The notes below the pieces were generated by a model. That model was given only the letters and a program-made list of their open reading frames with translations. It was not told where the DNA came from and did no database searches. A stretch of DNA of 64,000 bases from Diaphorobacter aerolatus (GTDB lineage Bacteria > Pseudomonadota > Gammaproteobacteria > Burkholderiales > Burkholderiaceae_C). Of this stretch, positions 39,421 to 49,232 are shown one piece after another (within the stretch, counting starts at the first letter, position 1; the number at the start of each line of letters is the position of its first letter). The translations under genes and the position numbers were made by a program. The stretch spans positions 2,232,001-2,296,000 of the forward strand of contig NZ_CP060783.1 in NCBI RefSeq assembly GCF_014489535.1, given 5' to 3'.

Positions 39421-41816
39421 CGGCGCAACAGCCTCAACCCGTTGCCGACCACCAGCAGACTGGCCCCCATGTCGGCAAACACCGCCATCCACATCGTGGC
39501 TTGCCCGGTGAAAGTCAGGATCAGGAACACCGCCTTGATCCCCAGCGCGAGGGCGATGTTCTGCTTCAAGATGCTGGCTGTTGCACGGGACAGCCGCACA
39601 AACGTTGGCAGCTTGCGTAGGTCGTCATCCATCAGCGCAACGTCGGCGGTTTCGATGGCGGTATCGGTTCCCGCCGCCCCCATTGCAAAGCCGATGTCCG
39701 CACGCGCGAGCGCCGGCGCATCGTTGATGCCGTCACCCACCATGCCGGTTTTCCCGTCTGCCGACAGTTGCTCCACCTCGCGCAGCTTGTCTTCGGGCAG
39801 CAGGTTGCCCCGGCTGCGGTCAATGCCGACCTGGCTGGCGATGGCGGTGGCGGTGTGCGGGTTATCACCGGTCAGCATGATGGCTTTGATCCCCAGGCTG
39901 TGCAGTTCGGCAATGGCTTGGCGGCTGCTGTCCTTCACGGTGTCAGCCACTGCGAACAGAGCCCGCACCCCATCCTGACCGATTAGCGCCACCACGGTCT
40001 TGCCTTCGGCTTCAAGCGCGGACACCCGCAATTCCAGCGCAGGCGAACACATGTCCAGTTCCTCGACCAGGCGGTGGTTGCCTAGGTGATAGATCTGCCC
40101 GTCGATGCGGCCACGAACCCCGCGCCCAGGCAGCGCCGCGAAATCGGCTACATCGCGCGGCGTCAATCCATCGTTGACTGCGGCACGTGCCACCGCTAGG
40201 GACACCGGGTGATCTGAACGGGCGGCGAGGCTGGCGGCCAGCAATCTGGACGCATCAGGATCAGCGTTGCTCCATGCCGCGAAATCAGTCTGCGCTGGCT
40301 TGCCGTGCGTGATGGTGCCAGTTTTGTCCAAGGCCAGCCATTTGAGCTTGTGTCCCTCTTCCAGATAGACACCACCCTTGATCAGGATGCCGCGCCGTGC
40401 GGCAGCGGCCAGACCGCTGACAATGCTCACCGGCGTGGAGATCACCAAAGCACACGGACAGGCGATGACCAGCAGAACCAGCGCCTTGTAGATCCAGTCC
40501 AGCCACGGCCCGCCGAACACCAGCGGAGGCACAAGCGCTACGGCGAGGGCCACCGCAAATACGATAGGCGTGTACAGCCGCGCAAACTGATCGACGAAGC
40601 GTTGCGTCGGTGCGCGGCTTCCCTGAGCCGCTTCAACGGCGTGGATGATGCGAGCCAATGTCGATGCGCTGGCTGCGGCGGTGACGCGGAATTCGAACGA
40701 ACCCTCCCCATTGATCGTGCCTGCGAACACGGAATCGCCTTCAGCCTTGTCAACCGGAAGGCTCTCTCCAGTGATCGGTGCCTGATTGACGGTGGAGCGG
40801 CCCTCAACGACCAGGCCATCGAGGGCAATGCGCTCACCAGGTTTAACGCGCACACGGCTGCCCACGGGTACAGCCTTGGCGTCCACCGCAGCCCAACCGC
40901 CGTCCGCTTGTTGAACCAATGCTGTATCCGGCGCGAGATCCATCAAACCACGGATGGCGTTGCGAGCCCGATCCAGGGACTTGGCCTCGATCACTTCGGC
41001 CAGTGCAAACAGCACCATCACCATGGCCGCCTCAGGCCAATGGCCTATGAGCATAGCGCCGGTGACCGCAATGGACATCAACGCATTCATGTTCAGGTTG
41101 CGGTTCCTGAGCGCAATCCAGCCCTTCTTATACGTAGTGAGGCCGCCAGTGAGGATGGCCACCAAGGCCAGCGCGACCACAGCCCAGTGGTTGCCGCCGT
41201 TGAGCCAGTACACGACCTCGGCCAGCGTTGCGGCTACGCCTGACACCACAAGCGGCCACCAGTTTGTGCGCGCAGGCGCTTGTGCCTCGGCCGCCGAAGG
41301 GGCTGAGGCCGTGCGTATCTCGGCATCGAAGCCGAGTGATTTCAGGGCCGCAAGCACATGGGGGAGTGCGTCGGGTGTGTGCCCGACTTGCAGGCTTCGC
41401 TGGACGAGGTTGAACTCAAGATTCGCAACGCCTGGCACGCCGGCGAGCTTGCCGCGAATCAATGCCTCCTCGGTGGGGCAGTCCATTTGCTGGATGGACA
41501 ACACGGTACTTTGCTGCGCTGCCTTCTCGTCCATCCGAACCGCTCGCATGCCGATGGCCGATAGCGCCTCTTCGATGGGGCGGAGCGAGGCGGGCTGATA
41601 GCTAATGCCCAGCGTTCTCTGCACCAGATTGAATTCGAGGCCGCCCACGCCCGGCACTTTCCCGAGCTTGTCGCGAATCAGCGCTTCCTCGGTCGGGCAA
41701 TCCATGTTCTCGATGCGGTAGCGCACCTGTCGCAACGCTGCATCGACCGTGTTCGGTTTCGGGCTGGGCATCGCAACGGCAGAGCAGCCACATCCCTTGG
41801 AACCACATTCACTCAT
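39417..41816 (-). CDS. pbrA: Pb/Cd/Zn-exporting P1B-2 ATPase (PbrA/CadA)
   Basis: 799 residues from ATG 41816 (MSECGSKGCGCSAVAM, a Cys-rich start). Two HMA domains each with MDCPTEEALIR in place of the copper-type CxxC, then the membrane metal site CPCALV, TGES, DKTGT, HP and [10 protein letters not shown]. The CPC plus D/E-containing HMA motif fits P1B-2 pumps for Zn, Cd and Pb. Unlike several neighbours it has no frameshift. Divergent from the MerR-type regulator across a 19-bp-spaced promoter, and followed by the PAP2-LspA gene, as in pbr clusters. Confidence 0.93.
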   Translation of the reverse strand: MSECGSKGCGCSAVAMPSPKPNTVDAALRQVRYRIENMDCPTEEALIRDKLGKVPGVGGLEFNLVQRTLGISYQPASLRPIEEALSAIGMRAVRMDEKAAQQSTVLSIQQMDCPTEEALIRGKLAGVPGVANLEFNLVQRSLQVGHTPDALPHVLAALKSLGFDAEIRTASAPSAAEAQAPARTNWWPLVVSGVAATLAEVVYWLNGGNHWAVVALALVAILTGGLTTYKKGWIALRNRNLNMNALMSIAVTGAMLIGHWPEAAMVMVLFALAEVIEAKSLDRARNAIRGLMDLAPDTALVQQADGGWAAVDAKAVPVGSRVRVKPGERIALDGLVVEGRSTVNQAPITGESLPVDKAEGDSVFAGTINGEGSFEFRVTAAASASTLARIIHAVEAAQGSRAPTQRFVDQFARLYTPIVFAVALAVALVPPLVFGGPWLDWIYKALVLLVIACPCALVISTPVSIVSGLAAAARRGILIKGGVYLEEGHKLKWLALDKTGTITHGKPAQTDFAAWSNADPDASRLLAASLAARSDHPVSLAVARAAVNDGLTPRDVADFAALPGRGVRGRIDGQIYHLGNHRLVEELDMCSPALELRVSALEAEGKTVVALIGQDGVRALFAVADTVKDSSRQAIAELHSLGIKAIMLTGDNPHTATAIASQVGIDRSRGNLLPEDKLREVEQLSADGKTGMVGDGINDAPALARADIGFAMGAAGTDTAIETADVALMDDDLRKLPTFVRLSRATASILKQNIALALGIKAVFLILTFTGQATMWMAVFADMGASLLVVGNGLRLLRR

Positions 41817-41849
41817 GGCAACTCCTCTTGTGTAAATCTGAGGTTGATG

Positions 41850-41880
41850 ATTTAACACTCTATAGTTACTATAGAGTCAA
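41850..41880 (-). promoter_or_regulatory. pbrA: MerR-type pbrA promoter and PbrR operator
   Basis: Read on the minus strand: -35 TTGACT (41880-41875), 19-bp spacer, -10 TTAAAT (41855-41850). The spacer carries a 9+3+9 dyad (ACTCTATAG-TTA-CTATAGAGT, 41857-41877). A 19-bp spacer over a dyad is the classic MerR-family activatable promoter; it faces pbrA and lies 26 bp before the regulator start on the other side. Confidence 0.9.
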
Positions 41881-41902
41881 GTCATTTATCCCAATCCGCA
41901 CC

Positions 41903-42337
41903 ATGAACCTCCAGATCGGAGAACTTGCCAAGCGCGCTGCCTGTCCGGTGGTGACGATCCGCTACTACGAGCGAGAGGGGCTGCTGCCGCAGGCTCGCCG
42001 CAGCCAGGGGAACTTCCGCTTGTACGGAGAGGCGCATGTGGAACGCTTGCAGTTCATACTTCGCTGCCGCTCGCTCGACATGCCATTGAGCGACGTGCGG
42101 ACTTTGTTGAGCTACCGGGACCGACCTGCGCAGGATTGCGGTGAGGTCAACCTGCTTCTGGATGAGCGCATCCGGGAGGTGAAATCACGGATCGATGCGC
42201 TGCGCGAACTGGAACACCAGTTGGCCGACTTGCGCGATGCGTGCTCCGGCGCCAGACCTGTCGAAGCGTGCGGAATTCTGCAAGGACTATCGGGATGCGC
42301 GTGTGATGCGCGGGGAGCCATCGCTCCCGTCGAGTGA
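41903..42337 (+). CDS. pbrR: MerR-family Pb/Cd-responsive regulator (PbrR/CadR)
   Basis: 144 residues from ATG 41903 (MNLQIGELAKRAACPVVTIR). MerR winged helix, then a dimerisation helix (Cys in RPAQDCGEVNLLLD, the Cys79 equivalent) and a C-terminal Cys-rich metal site (CSGARPVEACGILQGLSGC plus a further Cys). That Cys pattern is that of PbrR/CadR. Divergent from pbrA; it should twist the 19-bp-spaced promoter when Pb or Cd is bound. The open frame extends upstream, but 41903 gives the family N-terminus. Confidence 0.92.
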   Translation: MNLQIGELAKRAACPVVTIRYYEREGLLPQARRSQGNFRLYGEAHVERLQFILRCRSLDMPLSDVRTLLSYRDRPAQDCGEVNLLLDERIREVKSRIDALRELEHQLADLRDACSGARPVEACGILQGLSGCACDARGAIAPVE

Positions 42338-42469
42338 CAAATGGGTGGGCTGATCAAGCCATGACAGACCCCCTCCAGCCCCTGATGCTCTTCCGGTTGT
42401 GGTGCCGCGCATAGATAATGAATTATAATCATTCGCATTTATAAGCGAATTCTCCGCCGGTAAGGCCCC

Positions 42470-44403
42470 ATGCAAGCCCTGCGCATACTCTTAGCCGTTC
42501 TGTTCTCTTGGCTCGTGGCCGTCTCCGGCGCGCATGCTGATCCCTTGGCTACGCAAGACAAGGCCAAGCAAACCTGGCAATTGCTGGACTACCTTGCGGT
42601 CGATTACGGCGGCGCTGTGCGGGATGGCAAGGTTCAAAGTGCCAGCGAATATGAAGAAATGAAGGAGTTTGCTGCGACGGCAGTGCAGCAACTTGCTGCA
42701 CTGCCGAGCACGCCGGCACTCCCTGAACTGAAACGCCAAGCCACGGCACTTAGCGAACTCATCGCAGCCAAGGCCGACGCGAAGGCCGTGGCCGACAGTG
42801 CCCATTCACTGGCGGCGGCGCTGGTCAAGGCGTACCCGTTCCCGCTTTCGCCCTCCACGCCGCCGGATCTCGCGCGCGCCAAGGTGCTTTTTGAAGCCAA
42901 CTGCGCGGCATGCCACGGGGCGACTGGCCGGGGCGATGGCCCGCTCGGCGCAAAGCTGACCCCACCGCCGATCGCATTCACCGATCGCGACCGGGCACGC
43001 TCGCGCAGCGTGCTCGCGCTCTATCAGGTCATCTCTCAAGGCGTTGCTGGCACGTCGATGCCCAGTTTCGCCACGCTCTCCGACGAAGATCGGTGGGCGT
43101 TGGCATTTTTCGCCGGAACGCTGTCGCACGACGACGCCATGCGCGCGCGCGGTGAACAATCCTGGGGCCGAGATGCCACCGCCAAAGCCGTCTTTCCCGA
43201 CTTGGCGGCCGCTGCCACATTGACCGAGGCCGCCTTGTCCGAACGGATGCCGCCAGACACGGCACGCGATCTGACCGCCTACGTCCGCAGCCATCCAGAA
43301 GTGACCATCACCGCCAACGGCACGGGCGGGGTGGGCTTGGCCCGCGCACGGCTTCAGGAGAGCCTTGCCGCAGCGCGCGCAGGCGACCAGGCCAACGCGA
43401 CGCGCTTGGCTTTGTCCGCCTATCTGGATGGCTTTGAGCCACTGGAGCCGGCATTGCGCGCACGCAACCAGGCGCTGCTCACCGAAGTGGAAAATTCCAT
43501 GCTGGCCTACCGCGGCGCACTTGCCAGCGGCAAGCTGGAGCAAGCGGACGCTACAGCGCAGAAGCTGGACTACCTTTTTGCCCAAGTCGATACCGAATTG
43601 GGGCGAATAAAGCCGAGCCGCTGACCACCTTCATTGCCTCGATCACCATCTTGCTGCGCGAAGGCGTGGAAGCGCTGTTGATCGTCGTCGGCATGCTCGC
43701 TTTCCTGAAGAAGGCCGAACGGCGCGATGTTCTGGCCTACGTCCACGGCGGTTGGATCGTGGCGCTCGCCTGCGGCGGCTTGACTTGGGCCGTGGCAACC
43801 TACTTCGTTAGCATCAGCGGTGCCAGCCGGGAGGTGACCGAAGGGGTGTCGTCGCTCTTTGCGGCCATTGTTCTGTTGAGTGTCGGCCTCTGGATGCACC
43901 AGAAGAGCACCGCCGGCAAATGGCAGGCATATCTGAAGGAAAAACTCTCCGCAGCCATGACGCGCCGCTCGGCATGGGCATTATTCGCGCTGTCGTTCAT
44001 CGCCGTCTACCGCGAGGTTTTCGAGACGGTGCTCTTCTACTCGGCCTTGGCCGGTGACGGCAACAACGGTGCATTGCTCGGTGGACTGCTGAGCGGGATG
44101 GCCGCCCTCGCCATCCTCGCATGGCTCATGCTGCGCACCAGCGCCCGCATGCCGATTGGCAAGTTCTTCAGCCTCAGCTCGATTCTGGTGGCTGTCCTCG
44201 CTGTAGTGCTTGCGGGCAAGGGAGTTGCGGGTCTTCAAGAAGCCGGTTGGCTGAGCGCCAGCCCGATCCATTGGCCACGCATCGAAGTGCTTGGGATTTA
44301 TCCGTCGGCAGAGACCACCTTAGCGCAAGCCGTGATCCTCATCATTGCATTGGTCGGTTTTGCGCTGAATGCCCAGACTGCTCGCCGGTCGCAGGCGGCG
44401 TGA
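42470..44403 (+). CDS. pbrT: PbrT-type cytochrome c-FTR1 permease fusion (one frameshift)
   Basis: 644 residues when one G is restored at 43600-43603. Signal peptide (LLAVLFSWLVAVSGAHA), a helical domain, a cytochrome c domain with heme motif CAACHG (near residue 145), a linker, then an FTR1-type permease with the two REGxE/RExxE motifs (LLREGVEALLIV; VYREVFETVLFY) and about seven helices. In pbr operons this protein is described as a Pb(II) uptake system; FTR1 relatives import iron. The heme domain may couple redox to transport. A near-palindrome, AATGAATTATAATCATT, lies at 42417-42433 upstream. Confidence 0.87.
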
Positions 44404-44502
44404 TGTTCGGTGCTCCTGAATCGTTGGGCTCGAAACCATCGCACTGATTACCCCAAGGATGCTCTCCGCGTTGACGTCCACTTCCCATGATGCAATTCCG
44501 TC

Positions 44503-44520
44503 GCGTGCCAGCTGGCACGC
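44503..44520. other. 18-nt perfect palindrome in the pbrT-IS gap
   Basis: GCGTGCCAGCTGGCACGC at 44503-44520 is perfectly self-complementary. It lies 100 bp after pbrT in about 160 bases with no gene. It could be a terminator stem (no T-tract) or a protein-binding site; nothing decides. Confidence 0.45.
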
Positions 44521-44698
44521 CAAACAGCGTGACCCATTACCTAGTCCGCCCTGAACAATTCCGTTTTCAGGCAGCCGCAGTTGTTGGCATGCGAAGTTGG
44601 CGGGCAAGGGCGTCCAGGCGATGTTTGCTGTCCGTGGTCACCACGAACTTCCGTAAGCGTCGCCTCAACACCCTCTTGACGAGGATGACAGCGGATAG

Positions 44699-45220
44699 TC
44701 AAACGTCCAGGACGTGGCGCAGCAGGGCGAAGCCGACGCGCCAATGGGAGCCATCGCCGGGGTCGATGGTGGCGGTGCGGCTGTTGATGCGCACGATGAT
44801 GCCCACCACGGTCTGCAGGTACTTGTCCTCAAAGGCCACCTTTTCGCCACAGCGGAAGTCGTTGCGTGTCGGTCGCGTTGGGGCGGGCGGCTCTGGCTCC
44901 ACCGCTTGAGGAGGTGCCGCAGGATCGGGCGGAGGCGGTTCGATTGCGGCGTAGGGCAGCTTCCACTCCTTGCGCTCTCGCAAGTCCTGCAAGGTGACCT
45001 GGGCCTCGCGCATGGCCACGACCTTGCCTTCACGCAGGCTGCCATCGCGCCAGTCCACAAAGCGCACCGTCTGGCCCAGGTGCATGTCCTTGCGCACGGC
45101 AATGATGCGCCGCGGATCGGCCAGCAGCCGCTCGATCAGCGTGCTCAGCTGGAACAGCTCCAGGCTGCTGGCGCTCTGCAGGGCGTCCAGCACCCGAGGG
45201 TCGATGCCGGGTGCACTCAT
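44699..45220 (-). CDS. IS66-associated accessory protein
   Basis: 173 residues, no signal or membrane segment. Helical N-terminus ([20 protein letters not shown]), then two small beta-rich modules ([40 protein letters not shown]) joined by a Pro-rich linker. It is the last gene of the element, overlapping tnpC by 4 bp. Passenger genes at this position exist in some IS66 elements; function unknown. Confidence 0.75.
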   Translation of the reverse strand: MSAPGIDPRVLDALQSASSLELFQLSTLIERLLADPRRIIAVRKDMHLGQTVRFVDWRDGSLREGKVVAMREAQVTLQDLRERKEWKLPYAAIEPPPPDPAAPPQAVEPEPPAPTRPTRNDFRCGEKVAFEDKYLQTVVGIIVRINSRTATIDPGDGSHWRVGFALLRHVLDV

Positions 45221-46788
45221 GCTGCCCGGCGCTGCTGTGTTGGGCTGACCCCTGTGTGCATCAGGTTCCAGGGCAACAGCTCATCGATGCGGTTGATGGG
45301 GTGCTGGGCAATGCGGCCGAGCACCTCACGCAGGTAGGCCTCGGGGTCCAGCCCATTGAGCTTGGCGGTCTGCACCAGGCTGTAGATTGCGGCCGCGCGC
45401 TCGCCGCCCGCGTCCGAGCCCATGAACAGGTAGTTGCCCCGCCCCAAGGCCACCCCACGCAGCGCCCGCTCGGCGGCGTTGTTGTCCATCTCGATACGGC
45501 CGTCATCGCAATAGCGCGTCAGGGCCTGCCAGCGCGCAAGGCTGTAGCCGATGGCCTGTGCCAATTCCGATTTGGCCGACACCCGCCCCAGCAGTTGGCT
45601 CAGCCAGGCGTGCATCTCCTGCAGCAGCGGGCCAGCCCGCGCCTGGCGTTGGGCCTGCCGAACATCGGGAGCTTGTCCCCGAATGTCGCGTTCGATCGCA
45701 TACAGCTCGGCGATGCGTCCGAGCGCCTGTGCGGCGATGGAAGTCTCGTCTTTGCCGCTGCTGAGGTACAGATCCCACCAAGGTCGGCGCGCGTGCGCCC
45801 AGCAAGCGGCCTCGGTGATCTGGCCTGATCCGTAGAGCTTGCCCCAGCCGCCATAGGCGTCTGCCTGCAGGATGCCCCGGTATTGCCGCAGGTGCCGCTG
45901 TGGGTGTTCACCCTTGCGGTCCGGCGTGTACTGGTACCAGGCTGCAGGAGGCTCGCTGGAGCCGATCGGGCGGTCGTCTCTGACGTACACCCACAAGCGT
46001 CCGGTCTTGGTCTTGCCCCGCCCGGGCTGCAGCACCGGGACGGGGGTGTCGTCGGCGTGGATCTTGGCCGCCGCCAAGGTGTAGCGCCCCAGCGCCGCCA
46101 CCAGCGGGTCCAGCAACTGATCGGCCTGATCGACCCAGCCGGCCAGCGTGGAGCGGTCCAGCTCAACGCCGCTGCGGGCGTAGATGCCGCTTTGGCGGTA
46201 CAAGGGCAAGTGGTCGCAATACTTGGAGACCAGCACATGGGCCAGCAGGCCGGCGCCGGCCACACCACGCGCAATCGGGCGGCCCGGTGCGCTGGCCTGG
46301 AAGATCGTCTGGCAGCCCACGCAAACCAGCTTGGGCCGCACATGCCGGATCACCTTGAAGTGCGCCGGCACGTACTCCAGCTGCTCGGAGACGTCTTGCC
46401 CGATCTTGCGCAACCGGGCACCGCAGGCCGTGCAGCCGCAGGGTTGGCCCGTACCGTCGTGATGGCTGTTGCTGAGCTGGGGCAGGTGTTCCTGGACGTC
46501 GCGCGGCAGATGCGCCGGCAGACGGCGGTCGATCTGCGCGTCATTGGCGGGGGCCGGCACCGGGACACCCTTGGCACGCATGCTCAATGCGGCTTGGTCG
46601 CCATCGATCAAAGGTATCTGTGCCGCCCACTGTTCACTGGAGGTGCCGAATTCGGAACGAACCCGGCGCAGCAGTTGCAACTTGAGCTTGTCGACCATCA
46701 GCTTGAGCAGTGCCACCTCGCTATCGCGCGCCTTGATGAGGCGCAGCAATTCTTCGTAGCTCGCAGGTGATGGGGTGGGCGTCGACAC
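45217..46788 (-). CDS. tnpC: IS66 transposase TnpC
   Basis: 523 residues. N-terminal coiled coil and Leu-zipper region, zinc-finger-like [14 protein letters not shown] and CVGCQTIF, then the DDE domain ([50 protein letters not shown]). Intact, full length for IS66. Confidence 0.95.
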   Translation of the reverse strand: MSTPTPSPASYEELLRLIKARDSEVALLKLMVDKLKLQLLRRVRSEFGTSSEQWAAQIPLIDGDQAALSMRAKGVPVPAPANDAQIDRRLPAHLPRDVQEHLPQLSNSHHDGTGQPCGCTACGARLRKIGQDVSEQLEYVPAHFKVIRHVRPKLVCVGCQTIFQASAPGRPIARGVAGAGLLAHVLVSKYCDHLPLYRQSGIYARSGVELDRSTLAGWVDQADQLLDPLVAALGRYTLAAAKIHADDTPVPVLQPGRGKTKTGRLWVYVRDDRPIGSSEPPAAWYQYTPDRKGEHPQRHLRQYRGILQADAYGGWGKLYGSGQITEAACWAHARRPWWDLYLSSGKDETSIAAQALGRIAELYAIERDIRGQAPDVRQAQRQARAGPLLQEMHAWLSQLLGRVSAKSELAQAIGYSLARWQALTRYCDDGRIEMDNNAAERALRGVALGRGNYLFMGSDAGGERAAAIYSLVQTAKLNGLDPEAYLREVLGRIAQHPINRIDELLPWNLMHTGVSPTQQRRAA

Positions 46789-46848
46789 GGCCTGGAGTGT
46801 GCCTCACCCCCAGTCCGGCTCCATCGGGAATGACCCGCAACGCCAGCT

Positions 46849-47196
46849 CTACGCGGCCAGCTCCGGCCGATGCGTGCGCGCTGGCATGCGCCAATCGATG
46901 CCTTCGAGCAGCATCGACAACTGTGCCGGTGTCAGCGATACGCCACCGCCCGAGGCTTGGGGCCAGACGAAGCGCCCGCGTTCGAGTCGCTTGCTGAGCA
47001 ACAGCAGGCCCTGGCCATCGAACCACAGCACCTTGAGGATGTCGCCGCGCCGGCCGCGGAAGACGAAGACGTGGCCACTGAACGGGTTCTCGCTCAGCGC
47101 GGTCTGCACCATCGCGGCCAGACCATCGAAGCCCTTGCGCATGTCGGTGTGTCCGGCCACGATCCACACCCTCGTGTTCGCTGGCAGGCCGATCAT
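46849..47196 (-). CDS. tnpB: IS66 protein TnpB
   Basis: 115 residues from ATG 47196 (MIGLPANTRVWIVAGHTDMR). Contains KGFDGLAAMVQ, VFVFRGRRGDILKVLWFDGQ and GLLLLSKRLERGRF, the full IS66 Orf2 signature. It overlaps tnpA by 4 bp. Required with TnpA and TnpC for transposition. Confidence 0.95.
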   Translation of the reverse strand: MIGLPANTRVWIVAGHTDMRKGFDGLAAMVQTALSENPFSGHVFVFRGRRGDILKVLWFDGQGLLLLSKRLERGRFVWPQASGGGVSLTPAQLSMLLEGIDWRMPARTHRPELAA

Positions 47197-47588
47197 GCGC
47201 GCAGCGCGGCCAGCACCGTCGTCAGTTGCGCGGCATCGACCTGACCACTCAGGCGGATGACGGCGCCACACAGTTCGATCTCCACCGTCCCCGTGGACGG
47301 TTGGGCAAGGGTGGTCGCCACCACATCGGCACAGGGCTGCTGTGCGAGCACAGTCACGGGTAACAGCGTCGGGGTGCCCGATTGCCAATGACCCAGCTTC
47401 ATCCAGTGACGCAGCAGATTGGCATTGACGCCGTTGCGCAGCGCCAGACCCGCGACCGATGCGCCCGGTCTGCTGGCCTGTTCGACCAGCCAAGCCTTGA
47501 AGGTTGAGAAATAGATGTGCTTGCCGTTGCGAAGGGTGCGCTCAACCTTCGGGCCGCTCCACTCAGGGGTATGTCCACTGTCTTGCAT
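47193..47588 (-). CDS. tnpA: IS66 protein TnpA
   Basis: 131 residues: N-terminal helix-turn-helix (FKAWLVEQASRPGASVAGLA, NGVNANLLRHW) and a C-terminal segment with VEIELCGAVIRLSGQVD, usual for IS66 Orf1. Starts 61 bp from the element end. Confidence 0.9.
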   Translation of the reverse strand: MQDSGHTPEWSGPKVERTLRNGKHIYFSTFKAWLVEQASRPGASVAGLALRNGVNANLLRHWMKLGHWQSGTPTLLPVTVLAQQPCADVVATTLAQPSTGTVEIELCGAVIRLSGQVDAAQLTTVLAALRA

Positions 47589-47649
47589 ATGGACGCATGC
47601 TGACCTGCTCCCCTCGGCCCGGCAACAAGGGCCTTGAGGCCACGCTTAC

Positions 47650-47940
47650 GAACTTCCTGCGCCCCTTGGCCCGGATACCGTGGCGCTGCATCAACTGCCG
47701 AACCCGCTCCTTGCCCACCCGATGGCCTCGCGACAGCAGTTCCTTGCGCATGCGCGGCCAGCCGTATTCGCCACGCAACTGCGCGTGGATGGCCCGGATG
47801 TGCGCCAGCACTGCCTCATCGCCAAGACTGCGCCTGGGGCCTTGTCCAGGCCCGCGCCCAGATGCTTGCCAGCTGAAGTACCCGCTGGGGCTGACCTCCA
47901 GAACCTCGCACATCAGCGTGATCGGCCAACGTCTCTTCAT
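47650..47940 (-). pseudogene. IS3-family OrfB, N-terminal part (split by IS66)
   Basis: Starts with KRRWPITLMCEVLEVSPSGY and continues through GEYGWPRMRKELLSRGHRVG and RQLMQRHGIRAKGRRKF, at which point the IS66 element begins. The frame resumes at 44652 (VVTTDSKHRLDALARQL) and stops at 44567. The catalytic domain is absent. Confidence 0.9.
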
Positions 47941-48281
47941 CGACCTGATCCAGGCGTACCTTGCAACACGTCCTGTGCAAAGTACGCCGCGGCTTTTTTT
48001 GCGATGTCGCGCTCCATCTTTACCCGTGCCAGTTCCGCTCGCAGCCGAGCGATCTCCCCCTGCTCGGGGGTCACCATCGCCACGGGTTTACCTTCTGCGG
48101 ACATCCCCAACTGGCCTTTGGCATCGGCCCTGACCCAGTTCGTCAGACTGGCCTTGGGCATCCTCAGCGTCTTGGCCACCACCGACGCTGCCCGTCCACC
48201 CTTCACCTGCCTGACGGCCTCCTGCTTGAACTCCAGGGTGTACTTCCCTCTGCTTTTCACTTCATTCATCTCATGCTCCAT
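47937..48281 (-). CDS. IS3-family transposase OrfA
   Basis: 114 residues: HTH (KYTLEFKQEAVRQVKGGRAA, LRMPKASLTNWV) and C-terminal helix (EIARLRAELARVKMERDIAK). Typical OrfA ending AAAYFAQ. It is intact, but its partner orfB is broken, so the element should be unable to move by itself. Confidence 0.92.
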   Translation of the reverse strand: MEHEMNEVKSRGKYTLEFKQEAVRQVKGGRAASVVAKTLRMPKASLTNWVRADAKGQLGMSAEGKPVAMVTPEQGEIARLRAELARVKMERDIAKKAAAYFAQDVLQGTPGSGR

Positions 48282-48329
48282 ACCGGCATTCTCCGGGTTG
48301 AGCTATGAACTCCGAAATTCGGGGCAACC

Positions 48330-48989
48330 TCAGTATCCCATTCCACGCACGGTGTGAATGAGCTTCGGATTGAACGCATCGTCTATCTTCGCGCGGAGAC
48401 GGCGGATGGCTACATCGATGACGTTGCTATCGCTGTCGAAATTCATGTCCCATACCTGCGACGCGATCAGAGAACGTGGAAGGACCTCCCCCTGGCGACG
48501 GGCCAGGAGCTCAAGCAACGCGAACTCCTTGCTGGTGAGATTGATGCGTTGGCCAGCGCGCGTTGCGCGCCGGCGCGCCAAGTCCAGCACCAAATCGGCA
48601 ACCTGGATGCGATCAGGCTGGCTCGGAGCGCTTCCGCGTCGCAGCAGCGTCCGCACCCGCGCCAGCAACTCAGAGAACGCGAATGGCTTGACGAGGTAGT
48701 CGTCCGCTCCCAGTTCCAATCCCTTGACACGGTCGTCTACACCGCCACGCGCCGTCAGAAAGAGCACAGGGACCTGTTTACCGGCATCTCGAAGGGCACG
48801 CACGATGCGCCAGCCATCGACATCCGGCAGCATGACATCCAAGACCACCAGATCGTATGTCTCGCCCATGGCCAGGTGGTGTCCGTCCAATCCGTTGCGC
48901 GCCAGATCCACGACGAATCCCGCCTCCATGAGACCTTGGCGGACGTAATCCGCCGTCTTGTTCTCGTCTTCAACGACCAGCAGTTTCAT
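48330..48989 (-). pseudogene. copR: copper response regulator CopR, 3' end truncated by IS3
   Basis: From ATG 48989 ([20 protein letters not shown]) an OmpR-type regulator: phospho-Asp in [22 protein letters not shown], and a winged helix ending [10 protein letters not shown]. The stop codon TGA (48332-48330) is the first three bases of the IS3 end, so only the last few family residues (VLE...) are lost. The DNA-binding domain is essentially whole and may still work. The sensor kinase gene expected right after it is missing. Divergent from copA with a cop-box between. Confidence 0.88.
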
Positions 48990-49093
48990 CGCATGTCCCA
49001 TGAAATCGCTACGGCGCGGAAAAATAGCCGCTCACGATGTACGCATTCATCCACTTTCAATCAGCAATTTACTGGTTGCCAGCTTCCACGAAC

Positions 49094-49109
49094 ATTACAT
49101 GAATGTAAT
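49094..49109. promoter_or_regulatory. copA: cop box (CopR operator)
   Basis: ATTACATGAATGTAAT: 7-bp perfect arms with a GA centre, between the divergent copR (start 48989) and copA (start 49233). It has the same ATTACA-N4-TGTAAT form as the palindrome before czcR. Confidence 0.88.
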
Positions 49110-49232
49110 TCAGGGGTCATTCGATGGAAAGCGCCCAACCCATAGCATGACCTGCATTGCGTCGAACTGTGCCGCTCAGGATGGGGTGGCGTTTAGAACG
49201 ACTTCCGAGTCATCTATGGAGGATTTCAGGCC

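Larger units (their letters stand above)
44653..47649 (-). mobile_element. IS66-family element, complete, 2997 bp
   Basis: Ends GTAAGCG (44653) and CGCTTAC (47649) are the canonical IS66 tips. The 8-bp direct repeats GAACTTCC at 44645-44652 and 47650-47657 are the target duplication. It carries tnpA, tnpB, tnpC and an accessory gene, all minus strand, without frame breaks. Insertion is in orfB of an IS3 element. Confidence 0.95.
44567..48332 (-). mobile_element. IS3-family element remnant, interrupted by IS66
   Basis: orfA (47937-48281), the N-terminal part of orfB (47650-47940) and a short continuation at 44567-44652 are all minus strand. The right end, read inward, is TGAGGTTGCCCCGAATTTCG starting at 48332, inside copR. 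The orfB frame ends at 44567 without its DDE domain and no second end is visible, so the left part has been lost. An IS66 element splits orfB. Confidence 0.85.
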
